A stretch of DNA of 64,000 bases. Source: Amaurobius ferox. Taxonomy: Eukaryota > Arthropoda > Arachnida > Araneae > Amaurobiidae. The stretch is from contig OX578135.1 of the NCBI GenBank assembly GCA_951213105.1, positions 157,985,750 through 158,049,749 of the forward strand, given 5' to 3'. Shown here in pieces: positions 55,268-64,000 of the stretch. The translations under genes and the position numbers were made by a program. The notes beneath the pieces were generated by a model. The model did not search any database and was not told where the DNA came from. It saw nothing but the letters and a program-made list of their open reading frames with translations. Numbering within the stretch: position 1 is the first letter of the stretch; the number at the start of each line of letters is the position of its first letter.

Positions 55268-57097
55268 TTTTTTTTTTTTGGTGCATTGACCTCCATATGA
55301 AAATTTCAAGAGTCATCGCCCTCTACTTATTATTATGGGACAGTTGACATTATTCCCTGTCATCTAGAGTATTTAACAAAATAGTTTTTTAATTATGCAA
55401 AACTCTTTATTATTAAATATTTAATACAATAAGAACGTCTCATATTTATCATTATTTCGGAATATTTCATACAGACATTTATAAGTAAATAATTTTTATG
55501 CATTACCATTAAAGCACCAATTATAGTTTTGGACAGCTTTCCACTACAACATTTCCTCTTACGGATCAACGCCCTTTTTGCGGAGATAAAAAGTTCAAAT
55601 TCATATATATGTGTCGGCCATTATAATGGGACCAGAATAATATACCGGTGAATTACCCCAGAAAAGCAGCGAAAGTCATTTTACAGTGAACGATTCACGC
55701 TAAGATTTAAGATCCTAAACTGTGCGGAAGTACAACTTAACTATCCCGATAAAATTTAATAGCGCTATTTCTAACTCCTTTCTGTAAAAGGCTTTTCGAG
55801 CGTGCGATAACCACCAGAAAGCTGTTGGGAATGCACGTGGGAAACATGTTCAGAGAGAAATTCCGATGTGCATCTATAACACGCTCCCGCCTACGGTATT
55901 ACTAAGCGTGAGTCGTAGGCAAAGGGGTTGGGGATGACATGTGTTTACTTCCTCATCGGCTATGGATCCGGTGCACTTGAAAACAGTCGAGAACATTTCA
56001 ATTTCAGTTAAGAGGTTTTGAAGTATTGGTATATACAAGCCAAAACGAGGTAGGATTTTGTAAGGTTGCAACCCGTGGGTTACGCATCAAAAGAGAAGTT
56101 ACCTGAGAGATAAAATGTAATAGACCTCCTAAAATGTCGTGTCAGAAGGATATACATCAAAATATGCTTTATGCTACTTTTTGATATATTGCTATTTCAA
56201 CTAAAGAAAGGCTCTTAATATTCACATTTTGTGTGCTGTTTTTTTTTATTCAACGTTGTTAGTTACAAGGGGTTTTTCTCCTGACTTCTGACCGGAGATG
56301 TACTGGCACGATTAAATCGTCTCGGTTACTTTAAACTTTTACAGACCACTGAACCCTCCCCCCACCACCACACCCCATTTTGTCATAATCCCCACTTTTC
56401 GAGATCTTGGCACCGCCTTTCTGATGATCATCGGACAGGTGACGGTAATGAAATGATCAGAGAATTTCATGGCCCTGCTGTTTTTAATGACTTATACTAA
56501 ATCCCTGAAAACACCGATTCTGCCATATATAATTTTGGCTTCAAAGTTGAAGGAAGAATTATGTTGTTAAGTAATATGACATGAAATAATTATACCTCTG
56601 AAATCTCAGTAGCAATCGCTTGGTTTCTAACTTTAACTGCTACTTTCCATGCTATATAATATTTGCTGACAGTCAGTCAGTACTACAGCTCCTCATTTAA
56701 CCTTATTCACAAAATAAACGTGTACAACAATTAATTACAGACATGAACTCAAGGAAAGAGGATTTTAATTGGGTGAATTAGATGTCATACGGGATACTAG
56801 GTAACCAGATTGCAAATACCCTGATTTCTGCCATGTTGGCCGAGGGTTCGGATCCTATGGCAGAACTAGCAAGTTACATTAGACGTTAATTACATTAGAT
56901 CATCCACAAACATTAGATCTTCGTTAGACCTACGCATTAGTCTTAAATTAGACCTTCTAAAAAGTTACATTAGATCATAGTGGCTTCGGAAAGGGGGGGT
57001 TACGATTAAAAGGGGAAGTTCACAATGTTGATTTTCATTTTCTACTATGCACCACGGAGAACTACTGTAATTTTTCTGCCAATGGAGGAGTTATAAC
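55268..57097. other. No gene seen; cryptic simple repeat
   Basis: ACATTAGA/TTAGACC words recur at 56875-56985. A minus-strand frame at 55874-56071 has a donor-like GAGGAA|GTAAAC, but no good acceptor. Confidence 0.4.
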
Positions 57098-57110
57098 ACC
57101 CTAAACACCC

Positions 57111-57207
57111 CCGCAGGGTTCCGATCTAAATTGGGTGGCACTTCCAGGCCGTCCAAATGGTTACCTTACACCTTTCTGGTAGGTCGGACGGTCTGGGTCT
57201 CAAACAA
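57111..57207 (+). mobile_element. 5'-truncated SINE1
   Basis: 97 bp of the SINE1 3' end (GGGTTCCGATCTAAATTGGG, then ACACCTTTCTGGTAGGTCGG and a CAAACAA tail) lie between two copies of the 13-bp duplication ACCCTAAACACCC (57098-57110 and 57208-57220). Confidence 0.92.
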
Positions 57208-57522
57208 ACCCTAAACACCCGCTAGTACCTACACGACCGTTAAATCTTTTTTCCTTTAAACGAAGTTTAAAAATCTAGTCATTGCACATCGCTCATTTTT
57301 GGTGAATCAAATCTGGATTTACCTGAATTTATCACTTAACAAATTTGATTGATTTAATTAACAATGTTATTTATTAAATCTGCATATTGCATCGGTGACA
57401 AGGAGGGCTCTCCGATTCATCTTTCAGAACATTTCATTTACTGAGGCCTTCTGCATCTAATTGGTCTAACTACTATAATAATTACTATACAGAACAAATT
57501 TGCATAACAAGTAGTAAGTCAG

Positions 57523-57563
57523 TTCAGCTAATTAGCGTCTTCAGTAGACGCTAATTAGCTGAA
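57523..57563. repeat. Perfect 18-bp inverted repeat, 5-base loop
   Basis: TTCAGCTAATTAGCGTCT, loop TCAGT, AGACGCTAATTAGCTGAA. No mismatch, and no repeat element surrounds it. Confidence 0.9.
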
Positions 57564-58546
57564 TATTTCAGAGATGAAGCTCGAATTTATGTGAACGTCT
57601 GTATTTGTGGCTTTTCTTATCAGTTTACCGAAATTATCAACAAAGTCGTTGAAAAAATGAGCAAAGGTTGTAGAATATTTTACAGTGTACGAACGAAATT
57701 CAGTTATGCACTTCTTTACGACATTTTCTCGCTATTTATAAAATTTCCCTACTTGCACCCACACCCTAGAGGTTACTGGTATAGCAAGGAATGATGATTT
57801 ATAGGGAGAGTGCGTACAAGGTGACCCATGTACAAGGTCGATTTATCCGATAAACTTTTCAACGAGGAACGTTTTGGGCATAATTTGACAAATACTTCAA
57901 AAATAAAGTAAAAATATAGATATAAAAAGATTACTTTCTGTGATTACTGCTTGAGGTACCCAGTACCGTAATAGTTATCGTACATTACGCAACGAGGGAT
58001 TTTTCTTTTCTAACGGCTGCAGTGCAAGGTCAAATAGGGTCGCTGTATAAGTCTTATCTGTTTCGCGACCACGCAAATTGAATCCACTACGCACTACATA
58101 CACACCTCAGCGTGGGCGTCCCGATCAGCGTCGCCCCGGGGCCGGAGGAACAAGTTGCACCTTTTGCGGCCGCTCAGTAGATCAGGAATGGATGTCTTGG
58201 CCCGGAGATGACTGCATGATGCGGTTTTACGTATTTGTGTCAACATGTCACAGAAGTAGGTTTTATGTTCCACCGAACCGCAAGTGGTAAAAGGAGATGA
58301 GATAGATGATCGGAAATTCATTCACATCCAAATTTTATAATCATTTAATGTACCGAGAAATTGAAATGTAGTAGAATTTTTTTTCAGTTAGGTGGCACTC
58401 ATATGCAGTGAGGAATATATCAGAAATATCGTCCGCTGTTTTATGACGATCATTATAGATCGCTCCTTCTTTTATAAATCGAAGAACACGACGTTTTCCA
58501 AGAGGGAAGAATTTTTATTTGAGACCAATATTTCTCTAGCCCTTTT
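57564..58546. other. No firm gene; GC-rich patch
   Basis: A GC-rich segment at 58106-58290 (with GCGTCGCCCCGGGGCCGGAG) stands out. On the minus strand one frame is open (CDMLTQIRKTASCSHLRAKT and RDAHAE), followed by a possible GAG|GTGTGT donor. It is a candidate first exon or promoter patch, not firm. Confidence 0.3.
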
Positions 58547-59404
58547 TACTTTCTTTATATACATAATGTATAAGAAAAGTATTGTGACGGGGTCGAAAAT
58601 TCGAATTCGAGTTTTCGACGGGAGAGCACGTTTCAAACATCCCTGATCACGAATCAAACATTTTTGAAGTGATGTGTGTGTGTGAGTGTCAGTGAATCTG
58701 TGGAGACGATAACTGACGAACGAATGGACCGATTCGAACCAAATTTGGTACAAAAATCACAATCTGTAAACACTGGAAGTCTATTGTTTTTATACGCAAT
58801 CGAATGTTCAGAACCCCCCTAAATTTTTAAAAAATCGTCAAAACATCAAAACCACTAATAAACTTTTTCATTAAAAAACGATTGGCATGAATTTTAGAAC
58901 GCTAATATGAACCGTTCTCGAGATATTGTACATTTTTCGAAAAAATTATCAAAAAGTCATATAAAATAAAAAAAAATATTTCCTATTGAGAAACATGTTC
59001 ACTTTTCATATGTAATACCATGCGAATAAATTGGGAGACATCATTCTCGTGGATCTAGCTCGTTCTATTTATGAAAAAAGATACTTTGAGTAATACTTTC
59101 GTATTTGAACGCCAATAGTCATTTATCTGCTGTAAGAACGTCCATAACGCTTGGCGAGATTTTGGCGACGAATTGGTGGAATGTCGCCAACTGGGCGACT
59201 TTTTTAAATGTTGCGAAATTAGCGAAAAGCTCGCCAAATGGATAAAAATGACGCTAAATCAATAACAATGACGACTCTTTGACAAAAATTCAATATCTTG
59301 GAAAGAATATCAGTATCTACTATAAGAAAAACCTATTCTTTTATTTTAAAAGTAGTAAATTCATTACATTATATAAGGAAAGTCATGTGTTGCCCACGTC
59401 AGAT
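58547..59404 (-). mobile_element. Helentron-like family A, copy A7
   Basis: Hairpin ACTTTCTTTATATACATAAT with mirrored arm, short (TG)n at 58675, internal TTTTGGCGACG/AAAGCTCGCCAAATGG arms, and the far end AAGGAAAGTCATGTGTTGCC then CACGTCAGA. Confidence 0.72.
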
Positions 59405-59466
59405 TTTTATGAGAGTGTCCCAGGGAGCGATTTGTGGGTCATAAGTCCCAGAAACTCATCGAAACT

Positions 59467-59590
59467 CTAAAATCAAAGACAACAAAATGTAGATTTAAAA
59501 GTCCTATAATAAAATCTCCTGTCATCGACTTACAAAATTACACGGCCAAAGCGCTTTCGGGCATCACCATGCCCTTCATAACTGGCGAAG
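59467..59590 (-). mobile_element. Hammerhead-bearing retroelement fragment H4
   Basis: On the minus strand it reads CACTTCGCCAG, the motif below, then GTGTAATTTTGTAAGTCGAT and GTTGTCTTTGATTTTAGAG, matching the family seen at 9421 and 39715. The perfect palindrome TACGGTGCTAGCACCGTA (59597-59614) flanks it. Confidence 0.55.
59545..59586 (-). ncRNA. Hammerhead ribozyme-like motif H4 (core mutated)
   Basis: GCCA-GTTATGA-A-GGGCAT-GGTG-ATGCCC-GAA-AGCGCT-T-TGGC. Helices I, II and the AGCGCT palindrome are perfect. Two core bases differ from CTGATGA, which should abolish cleavage. Confidence 0.55.
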
Positions 59591-60747
59591 TGAAAATACG
59601 GTGCTAGCACCGTATAGCTACCTAAATGATTAAAATTCTATTATTTTAATTTCTCAGTACATTATAAGATTTTATAATTGGATGCGTCACTCTGTATTGG
59701 ATTTCATCACTCTGTATTTAGATTGGCAAAACCTACGAATAAAGTTTCCGTAAATACAAATTAGTGAGATCTTCAATTTAACATAACATTGTTAGAATTG
59801 TGTACATATATGTAACAAGGCAATCTGGCACCACTGTGCTTAAAATAGATGGCTTCTTGAATTTGCTAGGCCCTCCTTTTGAGCATTTTAAAATACGCCA
59901 AATCGCCAAAACCTTAAAAAAGGTGAGTCAGATGGAAAACGGCTTATCATTTCATAGGATTGATATTTTATTCGTTTTGTTATAAAAAATGACAAAAAAA
60001 ATATTATTTAATTCATATATAGTTAAGCAAATTTATTTTTCACTTTTGCAAGCCATTTAGAAAAAAAAAAAAAGCAGTTATATTGTTTTATGTGTTACAT
60101 CTTAGGACACGGATTACGGAGTAAATCATGAAAGAAAAGTGACGGGAATGAAAAGGAATCATATAACGAAAGTGACATCATATTGAGGCTATGCCGATTA
60201 AACGATTAAGCCTAAATCATGATTAAAAATTTTGGTCAAATAGTCGAAGTTGACAAAAAATCGATTAAAATGTTTGATCCCCAATTTATGTCTCTCGGTA
60301 TACCCACAAAACGAAGGGAAAATATATTCTGAACATATCTCACAGGTGAAAAAAAAAAGTGCTTCTCAACTTTAAGATAATATACTAAGTAATAAGCAAA
60401 ATAAGCGTAGAAGCTGTGTTTCGATTCAGTGGGCAGTGATACTTTTAGTGATACTGCTACCATTAAAACTAATATTCACCAGTAGCGCAGGATTTATAGT
60501 CACTAAATTCAGATGAAGTTTAAAACTAGAAAATGTAAACTTGTTTGCTTGTTTATTCTTTGTTTCGTATACGAAACTAGTTAAGAAAAATTCAAATTTC
60601 TTAGAATTGTAACATCATTATAAAATTATGTACATGCTTTATTTTTATTTTTCATTTATTTTTACATTTTTATTTTGTTATTGGTGATTGAATTTTGGTC
60701 CGTTAAACTTTTCGCCAAGATATACATCTTACATGATAGAAGAAAAC
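59591..60747. other. No gene seen
   Basis: AT-rich unique sequence between two mobile elements. Confidence 0.45.
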
Positions 60748-62051
60748 AAGAAAGATCAATCATGCTTAAAGCATTGATTAAGAAACACTTTCCAACTTCA
60801 ATGCAATTTTATTTAAACATGTCTAAAATGTAATACATTCCTCGGTAATATTTTAAAACTTCTCACACTAATACATTAATTTATTATAGTTGAAAACTTA
60901 AACATTCATCCAAAAAAATGAACTTCATTCAAATGACGGCATTGAAATATAAATTGCCTGGTTTAAACATCTCTAAAATGTGATATATTACTCGGTAACA
61001 ATTTTAGAATTATCATAATACCACGATAATTTATTATATTTAAAAACTTCATCGAAAACAACTGAAATTCATTCAAATGACGTCATAGAAAAAAACACAC
61101 GCCTGGCTCTCTCTAAAAAAGCAGCATTTCATTCATAAATAATTTCCCATTCATGTCATTCATCACAATACTATAATAATTTATTTTATTTAAAAATTAA
61201 GACCATGGAGCTATAAGTAATTTAACTCTATGCTTAAATCTTCATCGCAAAAAATCGTCCTTCTCTCGGTAAAGTCAATGAATATTTCTTTCATATCAGC
61301 TATGCAGACTCCATGAGCTAAATTCTTTTGCATTAAAAAAATACAGCAATTCCTATACAACTCATCCTACATATTTTGCTGTTTATATTTCACATAAGTG
61401 AAAAATAGGCTTCGTTAGAGAAATAATCAAAGTTGGATGCTCATTTAAACTCAAATATATTGTCATTGCGTTGTTTCAGTATGTAGATGCACAGAATTTA
61501 AGCGAAAATAAAGAGGTTTTACGACGAATACAACACTCAATATGAATTAAAAAGAACTTTAAAAATGACGATTTTGAGACAAGATGGATGCCGTATTATA
61601 TTTTGAAGTTGGTCACGTGATCGTTTCATATCATGGTCACGTGATCGCTTCATGTAAGAGGTGTAATTATTATTGTAATTTTTATTTAAAAAACTACTGA
61701 ATATATTTCGCTGAATTTTTTTTTATATATTTTATGGAACAATTTGAATATTACCTAAAATTTTCGAAGCAATTTGTGAAATTTAAATAAGCTTAAAAAA
61801 TGTTTGAAAAATTTGGTTCCATTGGGTTCAATGTATTTCATTTTTTCAACCCGGGTTCAATCCAAAACTAATTGGGTGATATTATTTATTTATATTCCCA
61901 TAGGTCCTACAGACCGTCTGAACAACATACTAAAATTTCATTTTGATTAAGTCATTTTTACGGCAGTTATCGTGCTAACGGACAGACAGACAGACAGACA
62001 GACAGAATGAACAAAGTCATAAACACTTTTCAACTTTGTTGTAAAGTGTTA
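60748..62051 (-). mobile_element. Helentron-like family C, copy C3 (with divergent insert)
   Basis: Minus-orientation copy running from AAGAAAGATCAATCATGC to the (GACA)n tract (61981-62005) and the hairpin AACACTTTTCAACTTTGTTG...AAGTGTT. The stretch 61200-61670 has no counterpart in the other copies. It includes a tandem TGGTCACGTGATCG pair at 61610-61650. Outer parts align well with 31828-32809. Confidence 0.68.
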
Positions 62052-62214
62052 ACAATCCAGATAGATTGACAAACATATATTTGTCTGTTTGTGTAGCCTG
62101 TAGCAGGAAATCGAAGTTTTGGACAGCCACGAAATTCAGTATTGGGTTAAGTGAGCTCTTGGAACAACATACCCCGGGGATATTTTTTAAAAATTCGAAT
62201 TAGTTTTGTAGTTA

Positions 62215-62320
62215 TTCTATGTGGAAGCACGATTTTGAGCGATATTCGCATAAATCGGTTCCTTGGCGATCAGAAATATTATTATCGCGTTTCCATCTTG
62301 AAATCAGCGGAAAGATAAAA
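62215..62320 (+). repeat. Fragment related to the region upstream of the RT relic
   Basis: CGCATAAATCGGTTCCTTGG, CGATCAGAAATATTATTATC and GTTTCCATCTTGAAATCAGC match the complement of 6695-6785 with moderate divergence. It is a second trace of the reverse-transcriptase element. Confidence 0.5.
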
Positions 62321-62356
62321 GAACGTTATTTCAAACAATGTTTAAACTGAATGCGT

Positions 62357-62429
62357 TGTTGATGTTGAAACCCAGACCGTCCGACCTACCAGAAAGGTGT
62401 AAGGTAACTGTTTGGACGGTCGGGAAAAA
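62357..62429 (-). mobile_element. 5'-truncated SINE1 (short)
   Basis: 73 bp of SINE1 tail in minus orientation (ACCCAGACCGTCCGACCTAC, AGAAAGGTGTAAGGTAACTG) between two copies of AAACTGAATGCGT (62344-62356 and 62430-62442). Confidence 0.92.
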
Positions 62430-62442
62430 AAACTGAATGCGT

Positions 62443-64000
62443 AGAACAATTCCTTCATATTTATTTATTTACTTCTAAATACATCAAAATATGCATTTTT
62501 TAAGTTGTCTGATTGGTATTTCATCGTATCTGAAAATGGAAGATTAAAGGTGCCGCATTTAATGACCACTAGACAATTCATTTTAAACGCGCGAGGCAAT
62601 GGTTGAAAATGACTAGTAATAAGATAATAGCATTTTTCTGTTCGGAAACATTAACATTAGAGCTAGTATAGAATGAATATACTAAATAGAATGAATTGCG
62701 AATATAGATTCAAAACAACAAAAGTTTATTAAATGATGAAAAAATGAATACTCTCAACAAAATAATGGTTGGCATTAATTCTTATATTATTAATTAGAAC
62801 TTATATTAGTCTTCTAATTTATTAGTCTTCTATATTATTAATTAGTACGTTCTATTAGTCTTCTAATTGTGAAAGATAATTCGAATTTAAATACCAGCAT
62901 AAAGTTTCGCACAGCCTATCTCTATACAAAACACTCGCATTGCCGCGTTAATCGGTACAAGTTTTAATTAAAATGACTCGCCCCTTAAAAACTTCCGAGT
63001 CAAATATGACTCGCAAAATTCATCCCCATTATTACATTTTCTTTTCTTTCTCACTAGTTTTTATGGTGTCTGGCTATTTTAATACCTATGTTTAAAAAAG
63101 TGCAGCACCTATATAGTAAATAACTTTAACAGAAGTTGTAATTGTTCGTCGCGTTCCAAAAAATTATTGCGTTATAAGTCTCAGTATGTGTGTGGTATAT
63201 GGTATGTGCAAAGCATCAGCTTTTTTCACCATTTATAAATTAAAAATGCGAATGTTAAAAAGTAACAGAAAAGTGACTCATAAAATTGGAAGTTAACTTA
63301 TACATTTGATGTGTAAGAATCAATCTGACTGACAATTATACAAGCAAACAGAGAGCTCGTATGGCCCCCCCCCGGGGGGGGAGTCGTTGGAAAAACAATT
63401 TTTCGAATTTTGTTCCAAAACGGTGTGTTTAATCATAATACGTTTCAAACAAAAAACGTTTAGCCTAAAATTATCTATAATGAAGTTTTGCATCACTTTC
63501 TGATGAGATGAGCCTTTAAGCCACAAAATCAAATATTAATAAAGTAAAAATATCAAAAAGAAGCTATGCGCCAATTTTGGTGTAAATATTGAAGAGGAAT
63601 ACATATTTACAAAATAAAATTGTTTTTATGATAAGCTACATTTTAACGTAATATGAAGATATTTTATTAATTACTGAAATTTATGGGTCGGAAAAAGAAC
63701 CACATTTTGACGTAATACTTACACTACACATTACATCAAGAAAACATAGAGACTCATTTCTATTTGAAACACATAGCTCAAAAAGTGCTTACTTATTATG
63801 CAGAGTGTACATTATAGGCACATAGTGATGCAAAAGAAATACTGCTACACCCACACAGTTAAAACAAAATCCCAAAGCAATATGTTTTAACAAAACGCGT
63901 TTCAACAAAAATATTTATCATAAAATTGTGTATAGTAGCGACTCATATCACATTTTGGTTTGGTGAAACCGCAGGTCACAAAATCGCATTTTAATAAAGT
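62443..64000. other. No gene seen
   Basis: AT-rich unique sequence with TTATTAGTCTTCTA words at 62790-62865 and a C10G8 homopolymer palindrome at 63365-63382. Confidence 0.5.

Noticed and set aside
9492..59586. CRISPR array or tandem satellite made of the CTGATGA copies
   Set aside because: The four motifs are dispersed, in both orientations, each in its own insertion. There is no spacer-repeat structure and the genome is eukaryotic.

Overview
This is animal nuclear DNA, AT-rich and dominated by transposable elements, with no bacterial gene layout. Coding sequence appears only as short exons with canonical splice sites and as transposon genes. The mixture of Tc1/mariner elements, a tRNA-derived SINE sharing its 3' end with a LINE, piggyBac-type and foldback MITEs, Helentron-like non-autonomous elements and hammerhead-like retroelements fits an arthropod, perhaps a chelicerate such as a spider. 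The species cannot be fixed from the sequence.

Host gene. I assembled one minus-strand gene from four internal exons at 43038-43162, 41039-41135, 17324-17703 and 13121-13235. A tentative last exon lies at 10635-10674 and a tentative upstream exon ends at 44914. All three junctions between the four firm exons agree in phase. The exons encode a cysteine-rich, probably extracellular protein of unknown function. Its introns hold most of the mobile DNA, including one intron of about 23 kb.

Layout. 1-9.6 kb: a mariner-derived foldback, a CAGGG-ended long-TIR element, an alternating tandem array next to a decayed reverse transcriptase, two copies of a second SINE-like repeat around a Ty3/gypsy fragment, and a hammerhead-like motif. 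10-17.7 kb: gene exons, a Helentron-like element and an LTR remnant. 17.8-22.4 kb: a Tc1 element split by a chimeric SINE-LINE insertion with a 13-bp target-site duplication. 24-35 kb: long-TIR elements, a second Tc1, a piggyBac MITE and a full SINE. 36.7-39.9 kb: three head-to-tail Helentron-like copies, then a small hammerhead insertion. 41-43 kb: two exons separated by a 51-bp minisatellite that reaches the splice acceptor. 45-52 kb: a third Tc1, a GC-rich palindrome with an 8-bp duplication, a hammerhead-bearing insertion with a 12-bp duplication, and two more long-inverted-repeat elements. 54-64 kb: further Helentron-like copies, SINE tails and a fourth hammerhead-like motif.

The strongest unusual signals are the transposed SINE-LINE chimera, four related hammerhead-like motifs with a loopless palindromic helix III, two foldbacks (one built from the start of a mariner transposase gene, one GC-rich), and the minisatellite whose unit forms the splice-acceptor tract of a host exon.
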